Position numbers and translations under genes: made by a program. This document shows positions 9,249-18,465 of a stretch of 64,000 nt of DNA, one piece after another. Under the pieces are notes generated by a model, which ran no database searches, was not told where the DNA came from, and saw only the letters and a list, made by a program, of their open reading frames with translations. The stretch comes from JACDHG01 sp963815295 (GTDB lineage: Bacteria > Actinomycetota > Actinomycetes > Propionibacteriales > Nocardioidaceae), in assembly GCA_963815295.1 (NCBI GenBank), contig CAWFFZ010000001.1:434001-498000 (forward strand), written 5' to 3'. Every line of letters starts with the position of its first letter. The first letter of the stretch is position 1.

Positions 9249-10834
9249 GCGGATCGAGGCTTGAGTCAGACACCGGCGTACCGGCGATGCTTTCAGCACT
9301 CGACGAAGCGCAGCGCTATGCGCTCTTCGACCGGTTGCAGCAGCGGATGCCGTCGGTCTGGGAGTCCCTGAGGCAAGACCTCGAGGATGAATCTGTTGTC
9401 GTGGTCCCGTCGGTGAGTCTGGACAAGGTGGTGTCATCGAGCGGCGGCCTGACTCAGGCAATGGAGGAGCGGCTCCTGTTCCTGCTTCTCCTGTTGAGGC
9501 AGCCGCGGTTGCGGATGGTCTATGTGACGTCCATGCCGATCGCGGAGTCGATCGTCGAGTACTACCTCGCCCAGCTACCTGGCGTGATCCCGAGCCACGC
9601 CCGCGCCAGGCTCTCCCTCGTCAACGCCCATGACTCCTCTCCGCGGTCGCTGAGCGAGAAGCTCCTCGAACGTCCACGCGTACTGCACCGGATCCGCGAG
9701 CTCATCCCCAACCCGCATCACTCGCACATCATCCCCTACAACACCACCGAGCTCGAACGTGACATCGCGATCATCCTCGGGATCCCGATGTACGGCGCTG
9801 ACCCCCGGCTTGCCGACCTTGGCAGCAAGACTGGGTGCCGTCGGGTGTTCGAAGAAGTCCAAGTGCCTTTCCCGAGGGGCGCTGAGGACCTGCGCTCGCC
9901 AGATGAGATCGCCGACGCGATTATGCAGATCCGGCAGGCACATCCTTCGGTTGCCGAGGTCATCGTCAAGCTCAACGAGGGTGTCTCGGGCGAGGGCAAC
10001 GCACTCGTCGATCTCCGCGACGTCCCCGCGGCCGGTGACGGTGACGAGCGAGACGTGGTGCTGGCGCGGATAGCTGCGATGCAGCTCGAATCAAACGAAG
10101 TCGCGCTGGCTGACTACATGGCCAAGTTCGCCGAACGCGGCGGGATCGTCGAGGAGCGCATCTCGGGGGAGGAGCTGAGGAGCCCCAGCGTGCAGCTCAG
10201 GGTGCTGCCAGACGGCACCCTCGAGCTGCTTTCGACTCATGACCAGTTGCTCGGCGGGACAAGCGGGCAGTCGTATCTGGGCTGCGTCTTCCCCGCGGAT
10301 CAGGCGTACTCGCGAGAGATCAGCCGGCACGCCACGGCGGTGGGGAAACGGCTGGCAGAGCTAGGGGTGTTCGGCCGGTTCGCCGTGGACTTCGTGGTGG
10401 TGCGGGACTCCGAGGGTGGTTGGTCGTCATACGCGATCGAGATCAACCTGCGGAAGGGCGGCACCACACATCCGTTCCTCACCCTGCAGTTCCTCACGGA
10501 CGGTGCGTATGACGGCGAGAGCGGCTTGTTCGTCACGGCGACCGGTGCGCGCAAGCATCTGGTGGCAACTGACCATCTCGAGTCCGAGGCCCTGAAAGGG
10601 CTGTCGATCGAGGACCTGTTCGATGTCGTGGCCCGCCATGGACTCCACTTCAACCAGTCGCGCCAGACGGGCATCGTCTTCCACATGATCAGCTGTCTTA
10701 CCGAGGTGGGCCGCGTCGGTCTGACCGCAGTCGGAGACACCGCGGACGAGGCCTGGAACGCCTACCGACAAGCGGAGAAGATCCTCCTGGCGGAGGCCCA
10801 GGACGCTCTGGCCGAGATCGAGCTGCGCCCCTGA
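9245..10834 (+). CDS. peptide ligase PGM1-related ATP-grasp protein
   Basis: 529 residues resembling the family named after PGM1, the ATP-grasp peptide ligase of pheganomycin biosynthesis in Streptomyces. Visible are the central ATP-grasp strands (VIVKLNEGVSGEGNALV near residue 240, EERISGEE near 300) and the metal-binding segment AIEINLRKGGTTHPF near residue 400, then a PGM1-type C-terminal region. Such enzymes join a carboxylate to an amine with ATP hydrolysis. The start ATG overlaps the cyclase stop (ATGA), so it is the last gene of the two-component/cyclase operon, an unusual partner for a ligase. Substrate unknown; no peptide precursor gene is seen beside it. The convergent malQ begins 5 bp after its stop. 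Confidence 0.82.
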   Translation: MSGSRLESDTGVPAMLSALDEAQRYALFDRLQQRMPSVWESLRQDLEDESVVVVPSVSLDKVVSSSGGLTQAMEERLLFLLLLLRQPRLRMVYVTSMPIAESIVEYYLAQLPGVIPSHARARLSLVNAHDSSPRSLSEKLLERPRVLHRIRELIPNPHHSHIIPYNTTELERDIAIILGIPMYGADPRLADLGSKTGCRRVFEEVQVPFPRGAEDLRSPDEIADAIMQIRQAHPSVAEVIVKLNEGVSGEGNALVDLRDVPAAGDGDERDVVLARIAAMQLESNEVALADYMAKFAERGGIVEERISGEELRSPSVQLRVLPDGTLELLSTHDQLLGGTSGQSYLGCVFPADQAYSREISRHATAVGKRLAELGVFGRFAVDFVVVRDSEGGWSSYAIEINLRKGGTTHPFLTLQFLTDGAYDGESGLFVTATGARKHLVATDHLESEALKGLSIEDLFDVVARHGLHFNQSRQTGIVFHMISCLTEVGRVGLTAVGDTADEAWNAYRQAEKILLAEAQDALAEIELRP

Positions 10835-10839
10835 AGCGG

Positions 10840-12717
10840 TTAGCGGTTGTTGACTGCCGCGTCGAGGGTCTGAGCGACGAGACCCACCGTGGGGTGGTGC
10901 GGTAGGTCGTCCACGCGCACCGGCAGCGGGATGCACCAGTTCTCGCGCTCGGTCACGCCAGGCAGGTTCGGCCGGCGGCGGCCGGCGACCGCGTCCTCCA
11001 GGGTCGCCGAGACGAGGATCGAGGGGACTCGGCCCAGCCAGTGGTGCGCCGCCTCGACTGCCTGCTCGGGCGACGCATCAGCAGCCAGTCCGGCCTGCTC
11101 GCGCCAGCGGGACAGCAGCATCGCCCGACCGGCGTCCAGCTCGGCCCGAGGCGTGTCGACGTACCGGCTCTGCTCGTCTATGTCGGCCCCAGTCCATAGC
11201 CCGGCCACGGTGGGCAGGTCGTGCGTGGTCACGGCCGCCATTGCCGCGGGCGGCCATGTGGCCGGGTCGTCGTCCTCGAACCACAGCAGGCGATACGACA
11301 GCATCGCGTGGTCGGCGAGCGCCTCACGCACGCCGGCTTCGACCGTCCCGAGGTCTTCACCGACGACGAGCGAGTGAGCCCGGTGGCTTTCGAGGGCGAC
11401 GATGTCGAGCAGGTCCTCGCTCGGGTAACGGATGTAGGCACCATCGGCTGGCGACGCGCCATCGGGGACCCACCACAACCGGAACAGCCCCATCACGTGG
11501 TCGATGCGGATGCCGCCGGCGCTCCCCATCGTGGCCCGGATCGACTGGATGAAGGGCACGTAGTCGGCCGCCCGGAGCCGCCACGGCACAAGCGGCGGCG
11601 AGCCCCAGTCCTGTCCTGACTGGTTGAAGACATCAGGCGGCGCGCCCACCCGGACGCCCGTGGCGAGCGTGTCCTGCCACACCCACGCGTCGGCGCCGCC
11701 GCCGTCGACGCCGATCGGAAGGTCCTGGAGCACGTTGAGGTCACCACTCGCATCGCGAAGCTGGCCGTCGAGCAACCACTGGAGCCAACAGTTGAAGCGG
11801 ATGTCGTCGAAGTGGTCTCCGGCGAACTTGGCGACGGCCGGTGCAGTGGGGTCGTGCAGGTCGTCCGGCCACGCGCGCCAGTCAGGCCCGTGCACCTGCG
11901 CCAGCGCCGACCAGGTGGCAAAGCCTGTGAGCGCCTCACCTTGCTGCGTGCACCACTCCTCGCATGCGGCGCTGACTCCGGTGGCGTCGAAGATGGCGGC
12001 CAATGCCTCCCGCTTCGCCGTCCAGGTGGCGTCGCGGTTGATCAGGTCGTCATCGCCGTATGTCGTCGCGGATCCAGACCACCGCGACAGGTCGACGCGG
12101 TCGGCACCTGGCACGTCCTCGACCCGCAGGTAAATCGGGTTCCGGAACCGGCGAGTGGCGGGCAGGTAGGGGCTCGCCTCCTGCGGCAGGTTCGGCGCGA
12201 CGGCGTGGAGCGGGTTGACGAGCAGGAACCCGGCACCCAGCGTTTGTGACCATTCCCGGATCGTGCGCAGGTCTGCCAGGTCACCCATTCCCCAGCTGGC
12301 GCGGGAGCGGGCGGCATAGAGCTGGACGGTCCACCCCCAGGCGCGCCACCCGTCCGGCAGCCAGCACCGGCCCGGAGACACGATGAGCCGGCGGGTGGCG
12401 CCGGCCGACGTACGAAGCCAGTGGTAGCCGAGCGGGAAGTCGGCAGGCAGCGCATCGCCGACGGCGACCGTCTGCCCGTCCTCGCAGTCGACCTCGACGT
12501 CCCCGAGCCCAAGGCGGCGGCCGGGTCGAGTGACGATCGGCCCGGTCTCGTCCAGGTCAGGCGGTGGCACTCCGATGACGTCGCGCAGCCGGCGAACGGT
12601 CTCGGGTGCCACCTCGAGAACATGATCGGAGGCGTGGACCCAGTGGTGGTGGATGCCCCAGGCGTCAGGCTCGAGCAGCCGATCGACGTCAGTCACCCGA
12701 CGATCATGCCTGGCCAT
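10840..12717 (-). CDS. malQ: 4-alpha-glucanotransferase (amylomaltase)
   Basis: 625 residues of the GH77 family. The catalytic nucleophile Asp is in GIRIDHVMGLFRLWW, the acid/base Glu in VVGEDLGTV and the stabilising Asp in TTHDLPTVAGLW. MalQ moves alpha-1,4-glucan segments between maltodextrins in the cytoplasm, part of glycogen and maltose use. The frame extends upstream to 12765; ATG 12717 (MARHDRR) is chosen, GTG 12696 (starting VTDVDRLLEP) is also possible. No good ribosome site is seen for either. A hairpin repeat element lies 50-95 bp upstream. Confidence 0.93.
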   Translation of the reverse strand: MARHDRRVTDVDRLLEPDAWGIHHHWVHASDHVLEVAPETVRRLRDVIGVPPPDLDETGPIVTRPGRRLGLGDVEVDCEDGQTVAVGDALPADFPLGYHWLRTSAGATRRLIVSPGRCWLPDGWRAWGWTVQLYAARSRASWGMGDLADLRTIREWSQTLGAGFLLVNPLHAVAPNLPQEASPYLPATRRFRNPIYLRVEDVPGADRVDLSRWSGSATTYGDDDLINRDATWTAKREALAAIFDATGVSAACEEWCTQQGEALTGFATWSALAQVHGPDWRAWPDDLHDPTAPAVAKFAGDHFDDIRFNCWLQWLLDGQLRDASGDLNVLQDLPIGVDGGGADAWVWQDTLATGVRVGAPPDVFNQSGQDWGSPPLVPWRLRAADYVPFIQSIRATMGSAGGIRIDHVMGLFRLWWVPDGASPADGAYIRYPSEDLLDIVALESHRAHSLVVGEDLGTVEAGVREALADHAMLSYRLLWFEDDDPATWPPAAMAAVTTHDLPTVAGLWTGADIDEQSRYVDTPRAELDAGRAMLLSRWREQAGLAADASPEQAVEAAHHWLGRVPSILVSATLEDAVAGRRRPNLPGVTERENWCIPLPVRVDDLPHHPTVGLVAQTLDAAVNNR

Positions 12718-12763
12718 GTCGCGGCGCCCGTGACCGGAGGCTGCAACGCGGGGGGTGACTCCC

Positions 12764-12811
12764 AACGTCCGTGCAACCGAGCGCTATCGCGGCCGGCGGC
12801 ACGGACGCAAC
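12764..12811 (-). repeat. REP-like hairpin element, copy 1
   Basis: A roughly 48-nt element with arms CGTCCGT and ACGGACG enclosing a core that contains CCGAGCGCTATCGCGGCC. A near-identical copy, inverted on the plus strand, sits at 16573-16622. Read in the direction of the upstream RTX-like gene (minus strand) it has the same orientation as copy 2 read from its own upstream gene, so both are 3'-flanking hairpins. It could be a terminator or a repetitive extragenic palindrome. Confidence 0.75.
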
Positions 12812-12837
12812 GCGAAAGGGCGAGCGCGGGTGGCGGA

Positions 12838-13362
12838 TCAGTGGGGGTGGACGATGCGGATGTCTTCGCAATTGGGGGCGATCTCGTCGTTGCTGTCCTC
12901 GTCGACGTACACGGTGTCGAAGCCCGGGCCGCAGTTGGCGTAGTCGCGGCCGTGGTCCTCACCGAAGTAAGACAAGTAGACGGTGTCGTTGCCTGAGCCG
13001 GCATACATCAGGTCGTGATGCGCGCCGCCGTCGAGCTCGTCGGGGCCACCGTCGCCGTAGAGGGCGTCCTGGCCTAGGCCGCCGGAGAGGAAGTCGCGGT
13101 TGTCGCCGCCCCGCATGAGCTCGGGGCCCGCCCCGCCGAACATCAAGTCGCGGCCAAGGCCGCCGCTCACGAAGTCCGGTCCGCCACGGCCGCGCAATTC
13201 GTCATTGCCGGCGAACCCGCGGATGGTGTCTTCGGCGGTGGTGCCGTTCAGGATGTCGTTCCCGCTTGTGCCGAGGACGGTCGCGGCCAGCGCCGGCGTC
13301 GCAACTCCGGCGACGAGTGCCAAGGCGGCTGCGGATGTACCGAAGATGGTTGCGCGCTTCAT
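12838..13362 (-). CDS. secreted RTX-like (haemolysin-type) calcium-binding protein
   Basis: 174 residues. A signal peptide (MKRATIFG.. followed by an Ala/Leu-rich core, cleavage after ALA near residue 27) leads into repeated Gly/Asp nonapeptides of GGxGxDxΦx type from about residue 33 to 128 (for example GTSGNDILNG, FAGNDELRG, GGLGQDALYG). These form a parallel beta-roll that binds calcium outside the cell. The C-terminal part holds two Cys (in NCGPGFD and NCEDIR) that may form a disulfide. No enzyme domain is present; the role may be structural or in surface adhesion. A GGAG ribosome site is visible just upstream of the ATG on the minus strand. Confidence 0.88.
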   Translation of the reverse strand: MKRATIFGTSAAALALVAGVATPALAATVLGTSGNDILNGTTAEDTIRGFAGNDELRGRGGPDFVSGGLGRDLMFGGAGPELMRGGDNRDFLSGGLGQDALYGDGGPDELDGGAHHDLMYAGSGNDTVYLSYFGEDHGRDYANCGPGFDTVYVDEDSNDEIAPNCEDIRIVHPH

Positions 13363-13430
13363 GGGGGCTCCTCTGTCGAGTGGTCTGTCGGGAGGAGGCG
13401 CCCAGGAGCGCTTGTGATACGCGAGATTGC

Positions 13431-14081
13431 CTAGTCGGTGGGGGCGCGGTTACGTCGTACGCCGCGCGCGACGATCAGCGCCGCCACGAAGCCGCCCAGC
13501 ACGCCGAGCGCTTCGTCTCCGAGGGTGTCCTCGTATGCCGTGTTGAGCTCCTTGCCCTGCCGGATGAACGAGTACCACTCTCCGAGCTCCCAACCGATCG
13601 CCAGCAGCGCGCCGAGCCCGGTCACGGCCAACACGAGCGCCCACGGAGGCGTGCTGAAGCCGCCGCGCACCACGAGGATGCCGAAGCCCCAACACAACAA
13701 GATCCAGTTGAAGAAGTGGTTGGCGTCATCCCACCAGACGAGGGTGTCGTAGAAGTTAACGGTGTTGCCGGTGACGTCGATGAAGAAGGGCGCCATGATC
13801 AGCGCGAAGCCGGACCAGGGCATGGGGTACGTCGATCCGCGCCGGCGACGTACGAGCCACCACACCGCGGGAGCCGCGAGCATCATCGCCGGGTAGGCCA
13901 ACAGCCGCGCGCCGAAGGCCTTGCCCTCGAACTGCTCCCACCCGGGGACAACCCAGGTGGCCAGCGCCAGCTGGGCCACCGTGGCGAGGAGGATCGCCAT
14001 CGCCCACACGAACCCACGGCGAGCTGACCGGGTGACGCTCTCGAGGTCCGAGGGCGGGGCGAGCTGCGTGGGGGTGGCCAT
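13431..14081 (-). CDS. multi-pass membrane protein, DUF2238/YjdF-like
   Basis: 216 residues with about six hydrophobic helices. The pattern WWDDANHFFNW, WELGEWYSFIRQG and YEDTLGDEALG with conserved acidic, His and Gly residues in the loops resembles the YjdF/DUF2238 integral membrane family, whose function is unknown. The frame is open to 14156, but the upstream part is Arg-rich and lacks membrane character; ATG 14081 (MATPTQLAPP) gives a natural cytoplasmic N terminus. It is the middle of three minus-strand genes with separate gaps, so probably its own transcript. Confidence 0.7.
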   Translation of the reverse strand: MATPTQLAPPSDLESVTRSARRGFVWAMAILLATVAQLALATWVVPGWEQFEGKAFGARLLAYPAMMLAAPAVWWLVRRRRGSTYPMPWSGFALIMAPFFIDVTGNTVNFYDTLVWWDDANHFFNWILLCWGFGILVVRGGFSTPPWALVLAVTGLGALLAIGWELGEWYSFIRQGKELNTAYEDTLGDEALGVLGGFVAALIVARGVRRNRAPTD

Positions 14082-14197
14082 ACGGCCAGTGTGACACCGC
14101 ACCCCCGTGCTTTTGGCTGAATGACCGCCCGGTCGGGCGCGATCCTTCAGCCGCACGACCGGCAGCCGTAACGGCGCCGATGGCCGTCAGGGTGGGA

Positions 14198-14473
14198 CTA
14201 GAAGTCGAAAAGATCGCCGAGGAAGGAGTCCTTCTTCTTCTTTTTGTAGCCGCGAGAGTCGTAGCTGTGCTGATCGTCGTACCGCGACGTCTGCTCGGGA
14301 CGCCGACTCTCCACCGGCCGCGCGGGGGACGACTCAACCTCGGCCGAGCGGTCAATGATCTTGTCGAGCTCACCCCGGTCGAGCCACACGCCGCGGCACT
14401 GGGGGCAGTAGTCGATCTCGACACCCTGCCGCTCGGTCATCTGAAGGACGGACTGGTCGACTGGACACTCCAT
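14198..14473 (-). CDS. TFIIB-type zinc ribbon protein
   Basis: 91 residues. The N-terminal half has the zf-TFIIB pattern: C3 in MECPVD, then DYCPQCRGVWLDRGELDKII. One Cys of the usual four (the CPxC second Cys) is Asp, so metal binding may be incomplete. The C-terminal half is a charged linker with a run of five Lys before the ending SFLGDLFDF, typical of these small bacterial zinc-ribbon proteins of unknown function. ATG 14473 is chosen because the domain begins there; the open frame to 14515 adds only an unrelated stretch. Confidence 0.8.
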   Translation of the reverse strand: MECPVDQSVLQMTERQGVEIDYCPQCRGVWLDRGELDKIIDRSAEVESSPARPVESRRPEQTSRYDDQHSYDSRGYKKKKKDSFLGDLFDF

Positions 14474-14609
14474 GCCGCTGGACTGTAGCAACGTCTCCCA
14501 ACTGGCGCCCCCCACGCCGAGCAGTCACAGACCGGATCAGCCGTCAGACGACGTTTGTCACCCGGAGATACTGTCGCTGCAGAGCCATGACGACGAGAGG
14601 CAGCAATCC

Positions 14610-16569
14610 GTGACGGACGACGACCGAGACCCGAGCATCCGCCCCCAAGACGACCTCTTCGGCCACGTGAACGGCCAATGGCTCGAGCTCGGCGGAGATC
14701 CCGGCAGACCTCCCGACTGCAGGCGCCTTCATCGACCTGCTCTTGGATGCCGAGAAACAAGTCGCGGACATCCTGGCCGAGGCGGCCGAGAGGTCTGGGC
14801 GAGGCGAATCGGAAGCGGGTTCCGCCGAGCAGAAGATCGGTGACCTCTACGCGAGCTTCATGGATGAGGACCACGTCGAGGCGTTGGGGCTCGAGCCGCT
14901 GCTCGGCGAACTGGCGGCCATTGATGCGGTCGCCGACACCGCAGAACTGCTGCACCTGCTCGGACGATTCGAGCGCGATGGTGTCGGTGGGATGGTGGCC
15001 ACGCACGTCGACACCGACGACCGAGACTCAGAGCGCTACATCGTCAATGTCCGCCAAGGCGGGCTGGGGCTGCCCGACGAGTCGTACTACCGCGAGGAGT
15101 CGTTCGCGGACGTGCGCGGCAAGTACGTCGACCACGTGGCGGGCATGCTCCGCCTGGTCGGGCGCGACGAAGCCGATGCCGCCGACGAGGCGAACCGCGT
15201 GATGGCGCTGGAGACGCGCCTCGCGTCAGGCCACTGGGACCGGGTCGCGTCACGCGACGTGGTCAAGTCCTACAACCTGCTGACCCGCGACGAGCTCGGC
15301 GCGGCGGCGCCGGCGTTCGACTGGACGGCGTGGACGAGTGGCATGCAGGCGCCCGAGGCGGCGTTTGCCGAGGTCGTCGTGCGGCAGCCGTCCTACCTCG
15401 GCACCTTGTCTGAGGCGCTGACCGACGTACCACTCGCGGACTGGCAGGCGTGGTTGCGGTGGCACGTCGTGCATGCCGCGGCCGCGTACCTGAGCAAGGA
15501 CTTCGTCGAGCTGAACTTTGACTTCTACGGCCGCACGCTGTCGGGGTCGGAGCAGATGCGCGAGCGGTGGAAGCGTGCCGTGTCGCTGGCCGACGAGGCG
15601 GTCGGGTTCGCGGTCGGTGAGCTGTACGTCGCCGCGCACTTTCCTCCCGAGTCCAAGGTGGCCATGGAAGCGCTGGTGGCTAACCTCGTCGAGGCATACC
15701 GCCAAGACATCGAGCGCCTCGACTGGATGGGGCCACAGACGCGGCAGCGGGCACTCGAGAAGCTCGCGACGTTCCGACCGAAGATCGGCTATCCCGACTC
15801 CTGGCGTGACTACTCGGCGCTCAAGATCTCCCGCGACGACCTGATCGGCAATGTCAGAAGGGCGGCGGCGTTCGAGACCGACCGGCAGCTGAGCAAGATC
15901 GGGCAGCCGATCGACCGCGACGAGTGGCTGATGACCCCGCAGCTCGTGAACGCCTACTACAACCCCGGCACCAACGAGATCTGTTTCCCGGCGGCGATCC
16001 TGCGCCCACCGTTCTTTGACCCGGATGTCGACCCCGCGCTCAACTACGGCGGGATCGGCGCGGTCATCGGGCACGAGATCGGACATGGCTTCGACGACCA
16101 GGGGTCGCAGTACGACGGGGAAGGCAACCTCGTCGACTGGTGGACCGAGGACGACCGGGCGCGGTTCAAGGAGCGTGCTGATGCCTTGATCAAGCAGTAC
16201 GACGTGTTCGAGCCGCGGGCACTGCCCGGCCACACCGTCAACGGCGCGATGACCGTCGGCGAGAACATCGGCGACCTTGGCGGGCTCACGATCGGTTTGC
16301 AGGCCTACGAGATCAGCCTGGGTGATGCGGAGTCGCCGGTGATCGACGGGCTGAGCGGCCGGCAACGCGTGCTGACCAACTGGGCGAGATGCTGGAGAAG
16401 CAAGCGGCGAGACGAGTACGAGCAGCAGTTGCTCGCCGTCGACGTACACTCCCCGCCGGAGTTTCGGGCCAACATCGCCCGCAACCTCGACGAGTTCCAT
16501 GAGGCGTTCGATACGCAGCCGGGTGACGGGCTGTGGCTTGACCCCGAGGACCGCATCCGCATCTGGTAG
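14610..16569 (+). pseudogene. M13-family metallopeptidase (neprilysin/PepO-like), frameshifted near N terminus
   Basis: Repaired length is 652 residues, normal for cytosolic actinobacterial M13 peptidases. The zinc motif HEIGH with following GFDDQG and the third ligand in GENIGDLGG are intact, as is the C-terminal CWRSKRRDEY..PPEFRAN region. Start GTG 14610 follows GAGAGG nine bases upstream and gives RPQDDLFGHVNGQWLE, the classic M13 beginning. One extra base in 14688-14694 then breaks the frame; the remaining open frame begins at an internal ATG at 14743. Removing one base restores EIPADLPTAGAFIDLLLDAEKQV. No signal peptide, so it should degrade oligopeptides in the cytoplasm. Confidence 0.85.
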
Positions 16570-16572
16570 CTC

Positions 16573-16622
16573 CTTGCGTCCGTGGCGGCGGCCGCGATAG
16601 CGCTCGGTTGTACGGACGCAAG
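16573..16622 (+). repeat. REP-like hairpin element, copy 2
   Basis: Arms TTGCGTCCGT and ACGGACGCAA form a perfect 10-bp stem around a core that itself contains GGCCGCGATAGCGCTCGG. It starts four bases after the M13 stop and lies between convergent genes. It is the reverse complement of the element at 12764-12811 with only a few changed bases. Confidence 0.78.
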
Positions 16623-16637
16623 GGTGCCGAGCTTGAC

Positions 16638-17420
16638 TTAGCCAGGCGAATCCGTCTTCTTCTTGGCCGCGCGGGCCGCTCGGCGTTTCTCGGCGCGAGC
16701 ACGCTTCTCGTCGGCGTCGAGCCGCAGCGCTTCCTCAGGGGTCGGCGCCGAGCCGCCGTAGCTCTTTGGCACCCACCAGGCGCCGTCCTCGTGATCGGGA
16801 TAGTCGCGGATGGTCTGATCCAACAACTCTGCCATCCGCGTACGGACTCGCGTCGTTTCCTGGACGGCATTGCCCGCCGTTACGTGGATCGGCTCACCCA
16901 CTGTCAGCGACAGCGTTTTCCCGCGGGAGAAGTCCCTCGGGTGATCCTTGGTGAACATCCGCTGGGTGCCCCACAGAATCAGCGGCACGATCGGCACGTC
17001 CGCTGCCTGCGCGAGCCTGACGGTCCCGGACTTGAACTCCTTGAGCTCGAAACTGCGGCTGATGGTGGCCTCGGGGAACACGCCGACCACCTCACCGGCG
17101 GCCAGGTAGTCGAGTGCCACCTGAAACGACTGGATGCCCTCGGCACGGTCGACCTCGATGTGGTGCAACGACCGCATGATCGGCCCAGTCAGGCGGTGGT
17201 CGAACAGTTCCCGCTTGGCCATGAACCGCACCAGCCGCTTCGACGGCTGGGTGGCCAAACCGCCGAAGATGAAGTCGACGTAGCTGATGTGATTGAGCGC
17301 CAGCACGACGCCACCGGCCTTCGGCACGTGCTCAGCCCCGCTGATCTTGAACTTCAGCCCCAGCACTTTGAACGCCGCTTTGGCCGTCAAGATGATCGGC
17401 GGATAGGTGAGGTCACGCAC
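16638..17420 (-). CDS. 1-acyl-sn-glycerol-3-phosphate acyltransferase family protein
   Basis: 260 residues of the PlsC/LPLAT fold. The catalytic NHxxxxD is NHISYVD near residue 43, and the second block FPEATISRS near residue 118 binds the glycerol phosphate. The C terminus is a Lys/Arg/Ala-rich tail, common in actinobacterial paralogues. It should acylate lysophosphatidate or a related lipid at the membrane; several paralogues usually exist per genome so exact substrate is open. The GTG start has TACGGT six bases upstream and no ribosome site, pointing to leaderless transcription. Confidence 0.88.
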   Translation of the reverse strand: MRDLTYPPIILTAKAAFKVLGLKFKISGAEHVPKAGGVVLALNHISYVDFIFGGLATQPSKRLVRFMAKRELFDHRLTGPIMRSLHHIEVDRAEGIQSFQVALDYLAAGEVVGVFPEATISRSFELKEFKSGTVRLAQAADVPIVPLILWGTQRMFTKDHPRDFSRGKTLSLTVGEPIHVTAGNAVQETTRVRTRMAELLDQTIRDYPDHEDGAWWVPKSYGGSAPTPEEALRLDADEKRARAEKRRAARAAKKKTDSPG

Positions 17421-17426
17421 GCGTTC

Positions 17427-17432
17427 ACCGTA
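17427..17432 (-). promoter_or_regulatory. -10 box of leaderless plsC-like gene
   Basis: TACGGT on the minus strand, six bases before GTG 17420. Confidence 0.5.
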
Positions 17433-17526
17433 ACGGACGCGTGCGTAACCTCACAGGCAGGACGACAGTGGATGCCGGCGGGCAGGAGAGCCCGTCGCGT
17501 GGCCGCAAAGTCAGGAGGACGTTCAC

Positions 17527-18465
17527 GTGTTTGCCGTCATCGGTGAGGCGCTGCTCGACATGGTCCAACCGGTCGCCGACGGACCTTATGACGCCCGGCC
17601 TGGCGGCGGTCCGCTCAACATCGCCGTCGGGTTGCGCCGCCTCGGGTACCCCACCCAGATGCTCGCCCGGCTGTCCACGGGCCCACTCGGGGCCGCGGTC
17701 AGGCACCACGCAGAGAACAACAACCTTGACCTGGCCGGCTGTGTCGACACAGATGACAAGACGACCTTGGCGTTCGCCACCCTCGACGGTGAGGGCCGCG
17801 CGAGCTACGACTTCTATGTGGAGGGGACCGCTGACTGGGGTTGGAGTCCCGAGGAGCTGACCGACGTCCCTGACAGCGTCGAGGTGCTCCATACCGGCTC
17901 ACTCGCCAGCGTCATCCCGCCCGGTGCGGCAGTCATTGCTGGCTTGTTCACCCGGCTCCACGAGGCCGGGCGGGTGCTGCTCAGCTACGACCCGAACGTG
18001 CGACCCGCGCTCGCCGGTGAGCGAACCGTTGCGGTGGCGACGGTCGAGTCGTTCGTCGCCCACTCGCATGTCGTCAAGGCCAGCGACGAGGACCTTGCCT
18101 GGCTGTATCCAGGGGAGAGCCCCGACGACGTACTCCTGCGGTGGTCGGGGCTCGGTCCGCCTCTCGTCGTGATGACGGCCGGCGCCGACGGTTGTCGGGC
18201 GCTCGCCGGTGGTGTCGCGATCGACGTACCAGGGCAGTCGGTCGATGTGGTCGACACCATTGGGGCGGGGGACGCGTTCGAGTCGGGGTTGCTGGCGGGC
18301 CTTGCCGACGCGGGTCTCGCGACGCCCGCGGCGCTGCCGGCGATCTCGCCCGACGTGGCGTCGTCCGTCCTGAGGCAAGCGACACTCGTCGCCGCCCTCA
18401 CCTGCCAACGCGCTGGCGCGGATCCACCCAGCCGAGACGAGTATCTGGCCGCAACCGCCCCTTAG
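17527..18465 (+). CDS. PfkB-family carbohydrate kinase (fructokinase-like)
   Basis: 312 residues. PfkB signature 1 is near residue 20-40 (GGGPLNIAVGLRRLG) and signature 2, with the catalytic Asp, is DTIGAGDAFESG near residue 240. It phosphorylates a sugar, most likely fructose or a related ketose, with ATP in the cytoplasm; the sugar cannot be fixed from sequence. AGGAGG lies 8 bases before GTG 17527. It is convergent with and overlaps the C45 gene by four bases at the stop codons. Confidence 0.88.
   Translation: MFAVIGEALLDMVQPVADGPYDARPGGGPLNIAVGLRRLGYPTQMLARLSTGPLGAAVRHHAENNNLDLAGCVDTDDKTTLAFATLDGEGRASYDFYVEGTADWGWSPEELTDVPDSVEVLHTGSLASVIPPGAAVIAGLFTRLHEAGRVLLSYDPNVRPALAGERTVAVATVESFVAHSHVVKASDEDLAWLYPGESPDDVLLRWSGLGPPLVVMTAGADGCRALAGGVAIDVPGQSVDVVDTIGAGDAFESGLLAGLADAGLATPAALPAISPDVASSVLRQATLVAALTCQRAGADPPSRDEYLAATAP

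Noticed and set aside
10889..12249. Several plus-strand open frames across malQ
   Set aside because: All are antisense to the intact malQ, with no domains and no ribosome sites.
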